From: Fundicoccus sp052116145
GTDB lineage: Bacteria; Bacillota; Bacilli; Lactobacillales; Aerococcaceae
DNA: 64,000 bases
Reading direction: 5' to 3'
Assembly: GCF_052116145.1 (NCBI RefSeq)
Contig: NZ_JBQKLQ010000001.1
Coordinates: forward strand, 248,001 to 312,000
The stretch's first letter is position 1. Each line of letters opens with the position of its first letter. The position numbers and the translations under genes were made by a program. Below the pieces are notes generated by a model. That model saw only the letters and a program-made list of their open reading frames with translations, had not been told where the DNA came from and made no database searches. Shown here piece after piece: positions 8,113-17,004 of this stretch.

Positions 8113-10287
8113 ATGAAAAAAATATTTAATTTCGAATTTTGGCAAAAGTTCGGGAAAGCTTTAATGGTTGTTATTGCTGTTATGCCAGCAGCAGGACTTA
8201 TGATTAGTATTGGAAAAACTCTTCCGCTAATTAATGCAGACTTAGCAGTGCTTGTGACAGTTTCAAGTGTCATTGAGAATATTGGTTGGGCAATTATTGG
8301 AAACTTGCATTTATTGTTTGCCTTAGCAATTGGGGGAAGTTGGGCTAAAGACAAAGCGGGTGGAGCATTCGCTGCTGGTCTTGCATTTGTGTTAATTAAT
8401 CGAATTACTGGCTCAGTATTTGGTGTAACTGGAGATATGTTAAATGATCCAGAAGCATTTACTCATACTGTGTTTGGCACGAAAATTATGATAAACGGAT
8501 TCTTTACGAGCGTATTAGAAGCACCAGCGCTAAACATGGGCGTGTTTGTAGGGATTATTGCAGGTTTCGTTGGTGCGATGGCATTTAATAAATACTATAA
8601 CTTCCGTAAATTACCTGAAGCTTTATCATTCTTTAATGGTAAACGCTTTGTACCATTCGTAGTTATCTTATGGTCGACACTTATCTCACTCGTTTTAGTT
8701 ATGGTTTGGCCATATATTCAAGCAGGAATTAACAATTTTGGTTTATGGATTGCTCAATCGCAAGATACTGCGCCAGTATTAGCCCCATTCTTGTATGGAA
8801 CGTTAGAACGATTGTTATTGCCATTTGGTTTACACCATATGTTAACTATTCCTATTAACTATACACAATTAGGTGGAACATATACGATTCTTTCAGGTGC
8901 ACAAGCAGGAACTCAAGTGTTTGGTCAAGATCCACTTTGGCTAGCATGGGCAACTGACTTAGTAAACCTACGTGAGGTTGATGTCTCACAATACGAATAT
9001 ATACTAAATGGTTGGGTACCTGCTCGTTTCAAAGTGGGGCAAATGATTGGAGCATCAGGTATCTTGATGGGCTTAGGATATGCAATGTATAAAAACGTTG
9101 ATATGGATAAGCGTACAGATTACAAATCCATGTATCTATCGGCAGCATTAGCTGTCTTTCTAACGGGAGTTACTGAACCATTAGAATTTATGTTCATGTT
9201 TGCGGCAGTACCATTATATGTAGTCTATGCTATTATTCAAGGGACAGCATTTGCGATGGCAGATATTCTACCATTGCGTCTTCATTCCTTTGGTAACATT
9301 GAATTACTTACTCGAACACCATTAGCTTTTAAAGCAGGTTTGGGTGCAGATTTAATTTACTTTGTAATTGTTGTCATCATTTATGCAGTACTTACTTACT
9401 TTATAGCTAACTTTATGATTCGCAAATTTAACTTTGCAACGCCAGGACGTAACGGTAACTATGAATCTGATAGCAGCGAAACGACAACGACAGAACCAGG
9501 TTCAGTTGATAAACAAGTTGCGTCAATTGTTGGTTTACTAGGTGGAAAAGCTAATATTGTAGATGTTGATGCTTGTATGACACGCTTACGTGTAACTGTT
9601 AAAGACAGTGCAGCAGTTGCGCCGGAGAAAGAATGGAAGAGATTTGGTGCAATGGGCTTACTTGTGAGAGACAAAGGAGTCCAAGCAGTTTACGGACCAA
9701 AAGCTGATGTGTTAAAGTCAGACATTCAAGATTTATTAGATTCAGGTGTCGAAATTCCAGCTTACACAGCAGTTGATACACATGATGAATCACTAGTTGT
9801 AGAAAAGGGTGTAACGCCAAATTTCGGATCAGCTAAAGTTGATCTATTAAGTGTAGCAAAAGGCTATGTTATACCAATCAATCAAGTCAATGACCCAGTA
9901 TTCGCCGAAAAAATGATGGGTGATGGATTTGCTGTAGAACCAACGGACGGTAAAGTGTACTCACCAGTTTCTGGTAAAGTATTATCAATATTCCCTACAA
10001 AACATGCGATTAGTCTCCAAACAGATACAGGAATAGACGTGTTAGTTCATATGGGCTTGAACACAGTTGAAATGAAACACAATGCGTTCAACTTGCAGGT
10101 AACTGAAGGACAGACAATTGAAGCGGGGGACCTATTAGCAAAGATGGATTTAGAAGCTGTTAAGGCTGAAGGAAAAGAAACAACAATTGTTGTAGTATTC
10201 ACAAATAGTGACACAGTTAAATCTTATCAATTAACTGAAACTGGATTGAAAGATGCGAAAGCACTAATTGGTCAAGTTGAAAACTAA
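8113..10287 (+). CDS. malT: PTS maltose/glucose-type transporter, EIICBA fusion
   Basis: A 724-residue sugar permease of the glucose/glucoside PTS class, with domains in the order IIC (membrane, residues 1-440), IIB (about 470-550, phosphorylation Cys in VDACMTRLRV) and IIA (about 590-724, active His in VLVHMGLNTV). It imports and phosphorylates its sugar using HPr and EI. It closely resembles both enterococcal MalT and the streptococcal protein called PtsG. The divergent MalR-like gene and the MapP-like phosphatase downstream favour maltose. The start ATG follows TAGGAGGAATAAT. The shared IIA may also serve other permeases. Confidence 0.88.
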   Translation: MKKIFNFEFWQKFGKALMVVIAVMPAAGLMISIGKTLPLINADLAVLVTVSSVIENIGWAIIGNLHLLFALAIGGSWAKDKAGGAFAAGLAFVLINRITGSVFGVTGDMLNDPEAFTHTVFGTKIMINGFFTSVLEAPALNMGVFVGIIAGFVGAMAFNKYYNFRKLPEALSFFNGKRFVPFVVILWSTLISLVLVMVWPYIQAGINNFGLWIAQSQDTAPVLAPFLYGTLERLLLPFGLHHMLTIPINYTQLGGTYTILSGAQAGTQVFGQDPLWLAWATDLVNLREVDVSQYEYILNGWVPARFKVGQMIGASGILMGLGYAMYKNVDMDKRTDYKSMYLSAALAVFLTGVTEPLEFMFMFAAVPLYVVYAIIQGTAFAMADILPLRLHSFGNIELLTRTPLAFKAGLGADLIYFVIVVIIYAVLTYFIANFMIRKFNFATPGRNGNYESDSSETTTTEPGSVDKQVASIVGLLGGKANIVDVDACMTRLRVTVKDSAAVAPEKEWKRFGAMGLLVRDKGVQAVYGPKADVLKSDIQDLLDSGVEIPAYTAVDTHDESLVVEKGVTPNFGSAKVDLLSVAKGYVIPINQVNDPVFAEKMMGDGFAVEPTDGKVYSPVSGKVLSIFPTKHAISLQTDTGIDVLVHMGLNTVEMKHNAFNLQVTEGQTIEAGDLLAKMDLEAVKAEGKETTIVVVFTNSDTVKSYQLTETGLKDAKALIGQVEN

Positions 10288-10305
10288 GCGAATAGAACAC
10301 CGTAG

Positions 10306-10333
10306 AAAACTAGGAATTTATTCCTGGTTTTTT
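10306..10333 (+). terminator. Terminator between malT and mapP
   Basis: AAAACTAGGAA pairs with TTCCTGGTTTT around a TTTA loop, and the T run continues to 10333. It probably reduces rather than blocks transcription into the next gene, which has no obvious promoter of its own in the 25 bases that follow. Confidence 0.75.
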
Positions 10334-10358
10334 ATGTCAGAATAGGAAGGGGACTAAC

Positions 10359-11192
10359 ATGGCGAAAATCATGACTTTAAATACTCACAGTTGGATGGAA
10401 GAAGAAGCAGAGAAAAAACGCCAGCAACTTGTTGAGCACTTAGTAGAAGCGGATTATGAAATTATCGCATTACAAGAGGTCAATCAACTGCTTAACTCTG
10501 AAACAGCTATAACGGATGCCTACTTTCAGCCATTAGCCGATCAATCGGATATTCACCAGGACAACTTTGCATATATGTTGGTAGAAGAGCTGAAAGAAAA
10601 TGGTATAAATTATTACTGGACTTGGACGGCAAGTCATATAGGTTATGGTCGTTATGCGGAAGGAGCAGCTATTTTATCCAAACATAAAATTGAACCAGCT
10701 AGTTTCTTAGTTTCATTAGAAGATGACTTTTCCGATTATCACACGCGTCAAATTCTGCTTGCTAAGACTCAATTACTAGGCAAAGAAGTTAGGGTCTTGA
10801 GTGGTCACTATTCTTGGTGGAATCCAGCCAGAACATCAGGGTTTTCCTATGAATGGGACAAAACCTTAGGTTTTCTAAGTCAAGAGGAGACTCCAATCAT
10901 ATTAATGGGAGATTTAAACAATGCCGCTGATGTTAAGGGTGAAGGCTATGACTACGTTCAAGAAACCGCTCCTTTCTTGTTAGATACTTACAAGATAGCA
11001 GAAGAGGTCGTTGGCCGTTATACCGTAGAAAAGAGTATTGACGGTTGGGAAGGGAATCAACAGAAATTACGCATTGATTATATCCTGATTTCTAAACCGT
11101 TTAGTGTGGCACGTTATCAAGTGATATTTGATAATGTTTCAAGTCCAATTGTAAGTGATCATTATGGTGTAGAAGCCGAACTATTTATCTAA
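10359..11192 (+). CDS. mapP: Probable maltose 6'-phosphate phosphatase (endonuclease/exonuclease/phosphatase fold)
   Basis: A 277-residue protein of the EEP superfamily. Metal-binding and catalytic motifs are visible in order: LNTHSWM near the start, ALQEVNQ (Glu), GHYSWWNP (His), LMGDLNNAAD (Asp/Asn), RIDYILIS and the final SDHYGVEAEL (Asp-His pair). In Enterococcus faecalis an EEP protein encoded beside malT, MapP, removes the phosphate from maltose 6'-phosphate imported by the PTS, so that maltose can be split inside the cell. The same gene order here makes this the best call. A nuclease or other phosphatase of the same fold is the alternative. No maltose phosphorylase gene is nearby. Confidence 0.75.
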   Translation: MAKIMTLNTHSWMEEEAEKKRQQLVEHLVEADYEIIALQEVNQLLNSETAITDAYFQPLADQSDIHQDNFAYMLVEELKENGINYYWTWTASHIGYGRYAEGAAILSKHKIEPASFLVSLEDDFSDYHTRQILLAKTQLLGKEVRVLSGHYSWWNPARTSGFSYEWDKTLGFLSQEETPIILMGDLNNAADVKGEGYDYVQETAPFLLDTYKIAEEVVGRYTVEKSIDGWEGNQQKLRIDYILISKPFSVARYQVIFDNVSSPIVSDHYGVEAELFI

Positions 11193-11204
11193 ACGCAATA
11201 AACC

Positions 11205-11243
11205 AATAACCCCTTAGGTCTTTTCAGGCTTAAGGGGTTATTT
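11205..11243 (+). terminator. Terminator after mapP
   Basis: AATAACCCCTTA (11205-11216) pairs with TAAGGGGTTATT (11231-11242). The T run is short, but the stem is strong. Confidence 0.7.
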
Positions 11244-11257
11244 ATGTTGAATGACTA

Positions 11258-11290
11258 TAAAAAAGCATGCCACTTTTAGATGGCATGCTT
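11258..11290 (-). terminator. Terminator after the telA-like gene (minus strand)
   Basis: AAGCATGCCA (11263-11272) pairs with TGGCATGCTT (11281-11290); read on the minus strand, the stem is followed by a run of T. It lies four bases past the telA stop codon. Confidence 0.85.
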
Positions 11291-11294
11291 ACTG

Positions 11295-12545
11295 TTAGTG
11301 TTGATTCATATGCATTTCTTTTTGTTGATCAGAAATTTCTAATAACTTATCACGCAATTGATTTTCCATACTTTCTAATTCTAATTGAGCAGTCGCTCTT
11401 TGTTGGCGGCCCTCTTGTTGAATTTTAAGCGTTTCTTCAATCGTTTGAATTAAGTTACTTTGTGTTTTCTGTAAAGTTACTAAATCAATAACACCGCGTT
11501 CAGATTCACGAGCTGTATCAATGGCACTTTGTTTCAACATCTCTGAGTTTTTAGTTAACAAGGTGTTCGTAGTTTCAGAAACTTGTCTTTGTGAGACAGC
11601 AGCATTTTGCTGACGTAATAGAGTTAAAGCAATTGTAATTTGGTTTTCCCATAAAGGAATTGCAGTGTGAACGGAGACTTGGATTTTTTCTGCCAAGGCT
11701 TGGTTCGTATTCTGAATCATTCGAATCTGTGGTGCTTGTTGAATTGTCATTTGGCGAGTTAAACGCAAATCATGAGTTCGTTTGTCTAAACGGTCTAAAA
11801 ATTGATTCAAGTCACTAACCACTTGGACATCCATTTGACTATTACTTTCACGGGCTTTTGTTATTGCTTTTGGAATAACTTCTTCCTGCATTTCTTGCAT
11901 TTTTAATTCTCCAGCGGCAATATAAATGTTCAAGGCTTCAAAATAGTCTTTATTTTTCTGATAAAGTTGTTCTAACATCATGTTGTCATTTAATAACTCG
12001 TTTTTTTCACGTTCTAAGCGAATGACAACTTTATCAATTTGACTACCAATTTGCTGATACTTCATTTGAGTTTCAGTAATCGATGCTTTCACTTTACCAA
12101 ATAGGCGTTTAAAAACATTAGGTTCTGCTGAAAGGTCTTTAGGGTTTGATGTTTCTAATGTTTGCATCAAGTCTGTTAAGACATCTCCGATTTCGCCGGT
12201 ATCTTTCATTTGCACAGTTGCTAGCATGTTATGTGAGAACTCACTCAATTTTTTCTGAGCATTCGATCCATACGCTATAACTGCGGACATATTTGTTTCA
12301 TCAATTTGTCCAGCTAAGTCACGGGCTTGCTTCTTGCGATGTTCTGGTAAACGCTCAATCAGTTTTTCAGTTGTCACAGCTCTTTGTGCCATCATAGTTG
12401 CATCGGCTAACTCAGTTTGAACGGCACTTGCACGGTCCGTTGATTCTTCGTTGAAGGGATTTGATAATAGATCATTAAACTCCGGACTCATTTGAGCATC
12501 TAATTCGTCAAAAATATCGATTGTTTGCTTCTTATCTTCAGTCAT
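11295..12545 (-). CDS. telA: Toxic anion resistance protein, TelA family
   Basis: A 416-residue cytoplasmic, almost wholly alpha-helical protein of the TelA/YaaN family (PF05816), named from tellurite resistance. Signature segments include FKRLFGKVKASITETQMKYQ, IDKVVIRLEREKNELLNDN, LNIYIAAGELKMQ and TAIPLWENQITIAL. The biochemical role is not established; members are linked to envelope stress and antibiotic tolerance. The start follows AGGAGGATATT. It lies 15 bases after the XpaC-type gene on the same strand, a pairing common in Firmicutes, so the two probably work together. Confidence 0.93.
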   Translation of the reverse strand: MTEDKKQTIDIFDELDAQMSPEFNDLLSNPFNEESTDRASAVQTELADATMMAQRAVTTEKLIERLPEHRKKQARDLAGQIDETNMSAVIAYGSNAQKKLSEFSHNMLATVQMKDTGEIGDVLTDLMQTLETSNPKDLSAEPNVFKRLFGKVKASITETQMKYQQIGSQIDKVVIRLEREKNELLNDNMMLEQLYQKNKDYFEALNIYIAAGELKMQEMQEEVIPKAITKARESNSQMDVQVVSDLNQFLDRLDKRTHDLRLTRQMTIQQAPQIRMIQNTNQALAEKIQVSVHTAIPLWENQITIALTLLRQQNAAVSQRQVSETTNTLLTKNSEMLKQSAIDTARESERGVIDLVTLQKTQSNLIQTIEETLKIQQEGRQQRATAQLELESMENQLRDKLLEISDQQKEMHMNQH

Positions 12546-12560
12546 AATATCCTCCTTTAT

Positions 12561-13652
12561 TTACTCATCTGCTTGATCAGCTAACCAATCATTGCTTTCC
12601 TTTAGTATAGCATCAACAGAATCGGTCATGTTATCAATATCCTCTTGCTCAGAAGACATTTGTTGTCTGGCTGCTTTACGAGATAAATTACGATTAGCTA
12701 ATTTGATTTCATCCTGCATTTCATTGTAAGTGTCTTGGTGGAACAAGACATATTCATCAGTAATTTGTTCACAGATTTGTTCAATTGTTTGAGCACTTTT
12801 TTCTAAAATTAAATAAGTCTGCTTGTTCTTCGCAACGTGTCCATTAATTTCATTATACTTTAAGATCAAATCTTCTAAAGAAGGTAAGAACTTGTATAAG
12901 AATTGACTCGCTTGAGTAAAGCGGGTAGGGTCTTCAACAATATCTTTAAAAAAGTTTTGTGCGACTTCAATTGTATTGTATCTCACTTCAATCGCTCTTA
13001 ATTTAGCTGTTTTTGCAATACCAGTTTCTACCGATTTGATTTGGTCACGCGCAATAGCCATTTGAGATCGGAAGTACTCAATCTCTGTCTCCGTTAGTCC
13101 CTCATTATAGTAATGTTGAATTTTATCTTTATTAGTAAAATTCATTTGAGTGGTGGTTGATGAATAACCTTTGCTACGCGTACTCAAGAACAATCTGGCA
13201 AACAAACATAATAACCAAACGAAGAATGATGAGCCTAGAACGAAACTAGCCACCACCGCACTTGTCTCAAAGGCACCTTCATAAATAGAGTACGAATTTG
13301 TAATCAGTATTGATGTCATAAACACACAGAAGATACCAATGTAATAAATAGCTTTTAACCAAGAAAAGTTAAAACTTACTTCCAATTTGCTAAAGATTAC
13401 GGTTAATAGAATAGTGTTAACGATAATACTTATGACCACAGATAGAGTGTATCTAGAGAAAAAGGCTAATTGTCCAAAGACCCCACCAGAAACTAACAGC
13501 GCAATACCGACAAAAATTAACACACCGATACGGCTCTTGAGTTGCGTTTTTTCAGCTGAAGATAAATTCTTACCTGCTACTAAGTTGTAAATATTTATAC
13601 ATAAAATGATAAATATTAAAAAGCAGAAAATTATATACCCCATAAAAATCAT
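12561..13652 (-). CDS. XpaC-like membrane protein (5-bromo-4-chloroindolyl phosphate hydrolysis family)
   Basis: A 363-residue protein with four hydrophobic segments in the first 150 residues and a cytoplasmic helical C-terminal domain from about residue 180, matching the XpaC family (PF10112) that accompanies TelA/YaaN in Firmicutes. The phosphatase-like name is historical; no phosphatase motif is visible. The likely job is to recruit the TelA partner to the membrane, which is inference. The start follows AAAGGAGGAAACAAT; a second ATG three codons in is also possible. No lipobox or signal peptidase site is seen. Confidence 0.85.
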   Translation of the reverse strand: MIFMGYIIFCFLIFIILCINIYNLVAGKNLSSAEKTQLKSRIGVLIFVGIALLVSGGVFGQLAFFSRYTLSVVISIIVNTILLTVIFSKLEVSFNFSWLKAIYYIGIFCVFMTSILITNSYSIYEGAFETSAVVASFVLGSSFFVWLLCLFARLFLSTRSKGYSSTTTQMNFTNKDKIQHYYNEGLTETEIEYFRSQMAIARDQIKSVETGIAKTAKLRAIEVRYNTIEVAQNFFKDIVEDPTRFTQASQFLYKFLPSLEDLILKYNEINGHVAKNKQTYLILEKSAQTIEQICEQITDEYVLFHQDTYNEMQDEIKLANRNLSRKAARQQMSSEQEDIDNMTDSVDAILKESNDWLADQADE

Positions 13653-13888
13653 TATTGTTTCCTCCTTTAAATTCCTAATAATTCTTTACACTATTAGATT
13701 ACCATAAGTCTTGTTTGGACTTATCGGACTTGAGGCTTATCTATGGACAATTCTATCTATTATCTTAAATAATCATGACATTTCATAAAAAGAATCGAGA
13801 CTAAAGATGGATTAAGCTATAATAAGAGTGTGTTTAAATGTTAAATGAAGTTAACATAAAATAATGAAAGTATCAGAGGTGGAAACAG

Positions 13889-14461
13889 ATGAAAGTAGAG
13901 AACAAAGATATCAATTTTTTACAAGATCCACGCCTAGTATCTAGTGAGATGATTTTTGACGGTGCGATTTTACGGTTATATCTGAACCAAATTAAATTGG
14001 ATAGTCAGCAAATTGTCTCGAGAGAATTATTACATCATCAACCAGCAGCGGCTATATTAGCAGTTACAAAGGAAGATAAGGTACTATTAGTTAAACAATA
14101 TCGACCAGCAATAGTTGAAGAAATTTATGAAGTACCTGCGGGGATCCTAGATTATTTAGATACAGGAACCGAAGAGGCTGAAGTAGGTGCAATAAGAGAG
14201 CTTGAAGAAGAAACAGGTTATCGTGCCAACCAAATAGAACGATTAGCAAGTTTTTATGTCACTCCAGGCTATTTAAATGAAGAAATTATTTTGTTTTCTG
14301 CCACAGATTTAGTCAAAGTCGATCACCCCTTACCTCAAGATGAGGATGAAAATGTAACAGTCCATGAATTTTCTCGCTCAGAAATCCAAGCCATGTTAAA
14401 GGTTGGAGAAATTAAAGATTTAAAAACACTATATGCCTTACAGATTTGGTTAAATAATTAA
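13889..14461 (+). CDS. nudF: ADP-ribose pyrophosphatase, Nudix family
   Basis: A 190-residue Nudix hydrolase, most like NudF ADP-ribose diphosphatase. The Nudix box is GAIRELEEETGY at about residues 100-111, preceded by VPAGILDYL. The spacing between the PAG glycine and the first Nudix Glu (ILDYLDTGT) is about four residues longer than in the textbook GX5EX7REUXEEXGU motif. The start follows AGAGGTGGAAACAG. It heads an operon with a tail-anchored protein and mtnN, an order also seen in streptococci. A TATAAT box at about 13817 is a possible promoter. Confidence 0.88.
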   Translation: MKVENKDINFLQDPRLVSSEMIFDGAILRLYLNQIKLDSQQIVSRELLHHQPAAAILAVTKEDKVLLVKQYRPAIVEEIYEVPAGILDYLDTGTEEAEVGAIRELEEETGYRANQIERLASFYVTPGYLNEEIILFSATDLVKVDHPLPQDEDENVTVHEFSRSEIQAMLKVGEIKDLKTLYALQIWLNN

Positions 14462-14489
14462 GACACTAAAGTAGAAAGGGAAGTGTTTT

Positions 14490-15023
14490 ATGAAATTTCG
14501 CACTAAAAAAAATCAAAAGAGTCATAAATACGATGAGTATTTAGCTTACGACGAGTCGAAGCATGGACCTGCGAGTGAATCATTGGATGTTGATAGTAAT
14601 CAAGAGCCTGACCAAATAGAAGGTCCGCTTTATGATCCACAAGCTCTTAACCAAGCTGTAGATGACAATTATCAATATCCGCAAGGAGAATTAAACCCAT
14701 ATGCTTATGATTATCATGAGATGGCAAATGAACTAGAGGAGTATCGTGAAGAGGTGACTGAGTCCTATGACACGCCAAATACTTTCTATAATAATGAGAC
14801 GCTACCAGAAGAAGGGTATCCTTCAAGGCAAGCTTATCTACAAGCCCAAAAAGCTTATGAAGCCGAAGTGAAATCTATTCAAGAGGTCTATGAAGATGAT
14901 AATGAGCAAGGCAATGTACGTCGTGCTAAATACAGTGCAAAGGTCGATCGTTTTTTAACTAATGGTTTAATCGTAGTCGGTGTTTTATTAATTGCCGTCT
15001 TATTGATTGCATTTTTAGTATGA
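14490..15023 (+). CDS. Acidic, tail-anchored membrane protein of unknown function
   Basis: A 177-residue protein I cannot assign to a named family. It begins with a short basic stretch (MKFRTKKNQKSHKY), continues as a Tyr-, Asp- and Glu-rich, probably disordered cytoplasmic region, becomes basic again near residue 143-152, and ends in one transmembrane helix at residues 156-177 (LIVVGVLLIAVLLIAFLV). This is the layout of a tail-anchored protein with nothing outside the membrane. It sits between nudF and mtnN with ribosome sites of its own, as similarly placed proteins do in related genera. Confidence 0.75.
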   Translation: MKFRTKKNQKSHKYDEYLAYDESKHGPASESLDVDSNQEPDQIEGPLYDPQALNQAVDDNYQYPQGELNPYAYDYHEMANELEEYREEVTESYDTPNTFYNNETLPEEGYPSRQAYLQAQKAYEAEVKSIQEVYEDDNEQGNVRRAKYSAKVDRFLTNGLIVVGVLLIAVLLIAFLV

Positions 15024-15045
15024 TATTAAAAGGAGAAAACATTAA

Positions 15046-15762
15046 ATGAAAATTGGTATTATTGGCGCAATGGAAGAAGAAATTCGTTATTTAAAAAAAG
15101 TAATAAAAAATCAAGAAACAATCCATCATTATAATTTTGAATTTACAAAAGGACAGCTTGGTCAACATGATGTTGTTTTAGTCCTTTCTGGCATAGGTAA
15201 AGTAAACGCTACTGTCAGTGCTTTGTTATTAAAAGAAAAATTTGATGTGGATGTTATGATTAATACTGGATCGGCAGGAGCAATTGACCCAGTTTTAGAA
15301 GTAGGCGACATTGTTATCGCACATTCTTTAACGCATCATGATGTCGATGTGACAGGCTTTGGCTATGAGCCGGGACAAATGGCAGGGATGCCAAACGTTT
15401 ATTACCCGAATACTCAATTAATGAGAATCGCTCAAGAGGTATGTCGCACGATGGACATGGAACCTATTATTGGACAGATCGCCAGTGGAGACCAGTTTAT
15501 TAATAGTGGTGATAAAATCAAAGCAATTGCTACAACATTTCCAACTGTACGCGCAGCTGAAATGGAATCAGCAGCCATAGCGCAGACGGCTTATGTTTTA
15601 GGCGTACCCTTTGTAATCATCAGAGCAATTTCTGATCGTGCCGATGATGAAGCGAGCATGTCCTTTGATCAATTCATTTTATTTGCTGGAAAAGTATCCG
15701 CAACAATTGTGACGAAGCTAGTTGAGGCCATTCCAGAAACTATAAAAGTCACAGATGATTAA
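15046..15762 (+). CDS. mtnN: 5'-methylthioadenosine/S-adenosylhomocysteine nucleosidase
   Basis: Hydrolyses 5'-methylthioadenosine and S-adenosylhomocysteine to adenine and the thioribose or S-ribosylhomocysteine product, feeding methyl-cycle detoxification and the AI-2 precursor route. The 238 residues show the family pattern: MKIGIIGAMEEEI, VLSGIGKVNAT, MINTGSAGAI, GDQFI, AAEMESAAIAQ (substrate-binding Glu pair) and IRAISDRAD (catalytic Asp). The start follows AAAGGAGAAAACATTAA. It closes the nudF operon, and the promoter of the next, T-box controlled operon begins 17 bases after its stop. Confidence 0.97.
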   Translation: MKIGIIGAMEEEIRYLKKVIKNQETIHHYNFEFTKGQLGQHDVVLVLSGIGKVNATVSALLLKEKFDVDVMINTGSAGAIDPVLEVGDIVIAHSLTHHDVDVTGFGYEPGQMAGMPNVYYPNTQLMRIAQEVCRTMDMEPIIGQIASGDQFINSGDKIKAIATTFPTVRAAEMESAAIAQTAYVLGVPFVIIRAISDRADDEASMSFDQFILFAGKVSATIVTKLVEAIPETIKVTDD

Positions 15763-15778
15763 AATTAGATTAAAAAGG

Positions 15779-15807
15779 TTGACAAAAAAGACTTGATATC
15801 TTATTAT
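15779..15807 (+). promoter_or_regulatory. Promoter of the His-type T-box operon
   Basis: Perfect TTGACA at 15779-15784, 17-base spacer, TATTAT at 15802-15807. Confidence 0.85.
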
Positions 15808-15842
15808 TATCTTAAATAATAAAGCGAAACCTATTTGGTTTT

Positions 15843-16080
15843 AATTTAAGACAAAGAGATAGGAACTATTTTGTAAGAGAGTTTGCGGTAGCTGAAAAGC
15901 AAATCCTAATAGCCTGTTTCAACACAGCTTAAATTCAAATGATTTTTGCCGTTTGCCACGATATAGCTTCAGTTACTCTGTTAACTGTATGAGATGAAAA
16001 CTGTGAGGTTTTCATGAATAAAGGTGGAACCACGTTATGACGTCCTTTAATCCCTAGTTGGATTAACGGACGTTTTTTTT
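15843..16080 (+). promoter_or_regulatory. T-box leader of amino-acid ABC operon, specifier reads CAC (His)
   Basis: The T-box core TGGAACCACG is at 16025-16034, and the terminator pairs ACGTCC 16040-16045 and TTAATCC with GGATTAA and GGACGT, followed by eight T. Stem I can be folded as AATTTAAG 15843-15850 with CTTAAATT 15928-15935 and GAGATAGG 15856-15863 with CCTGTTTC 15913-15920. The internal loop left between them has AACACAG on its 3' side, placing CAC at 15923-15925. In the Arg and Val leaders of this window the specifier is likewise preceded by A and followed by a purine. The fold is by eye; the codon call is a good inference, not proof. Confidence 0.85.
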
Positions 16081-16167
16081 AGGTAGTGAAGCCTTGGACT
16101 GTCGCGCAGGTCAAATTTGTTGTTGCTACACAATGTTGAATAATAAAATTAAAGTGGGGGAATTGTT

Positions 16168-16968
16168 ATGAAAAAAATGGTGAAGTTAGTATTAAGTTTA
16201 TTAGTAGTGTTCTCAATCGCTCCAAGTACTGCATTTGCACAAAGTGGTAAAACAATTGATCGAGAGGCCGGAGTAGTGATTGGTTTTGACGATACGTTTG
16301 CTCCGTTTGGCTTTAAGAATGAAGCAGGAGACCATGTAGGATTTGATTTGGATTTAGCAGCTGAAATACTCGGTCGTATGGAAGTTGACTATTCGTTCCA
16401 ACCAATTGATTGGAGTATGAAAGAAACTGAATTGAATACTGGTAATATCGATATGATTTGGAATGGTTATTCCATTACACCTGAAAGAGAAGAAGTCGTT
16501 TTATTCTCAGAACCTTATATTGAAAACCGTCAAATTATTATTGTGCCAGTTGATAGTGACGTGAAGTCTAAAGCGGATTTAGCTGGTAAGGTTTTAGCGA
16601 CTCAAGAGCAATCCGCATCATTAGAAGCTATCCTTGCTGATGAGGAGTTTGTCGCTACTTTAGGTAGTGATCCAGTCACTTATGCAACTTTTGTAGAAGT
16701 TTTTAGTGATTTGAATAATGGGCGTGTGGATGCAATTGTTGTAGATGAAACGCTAGCTAGCTACTTCTTAGAACAAAATGATTCAGCGGCAGATTATAGA
16801 ACGTTAGAAGATAACTTCGGAGAAGAAGAATATGGCGTTGGTTTCAGAAAATCAGATGACGCCTTTGTGGAAGAATTTAATGCTACATTAGCTGAAATCA
16901 TTGAAGACGGTAAATTTGATGAAATCAAAGCGAATTGGTTCACTGCAATTGAAGCAGAACAGGAATAA
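16168..16968 (+). CDS. Amino-acid ABC transporter, substrate-binding protein (probably histidine)
   Basis: A 266-residue family-3 solute-binding protein. Residues 1-25 are a signal peptide ending AFA-QSG, a signal peptidase I type site; there is no lipobox cysteine. The mature part shows VIGFDDTFAPFGFKNEAGD, VGFDLDLAAEI and the second-lobe features typical of polar amino-acid binders (WNGYSITPEREEVVLFSEPY). Permease and ATPase genes follow at once, so this is a complete importer. The T-box with a His-type specifier suggests histidine as substrate. Retention at the cell surface without a lipid anchor is unexplained. Confidence 0.88.
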   Translation: MKKMVKLVLSLLVVFSIAPSTAFAQSGKTIDREAGVVIGFDDTFAPFGFKNEAGDHVGFDLDLAAEILGRMEVDYSFQPIDWSMKETELNTGNIDMIWNGYSITPEREEVVLFSEPYIENRQIIIVPVDSDVKSKADLAGKVLATQEQSASLEAILADEEFVATLGSDPVTYATFVEVFSDLNNGRVDAIVVDETLASYFLEQNDSAADYRTLEDNFGEEEYGVGFRKSDDAFVEEFNATLAEIIEDGKFDEIKANWFTAIEAEQE

Positions 16969-17004
16969 TCACTCAATATAAATAGTAGAAGGAAGTGCTA
17001 GACG

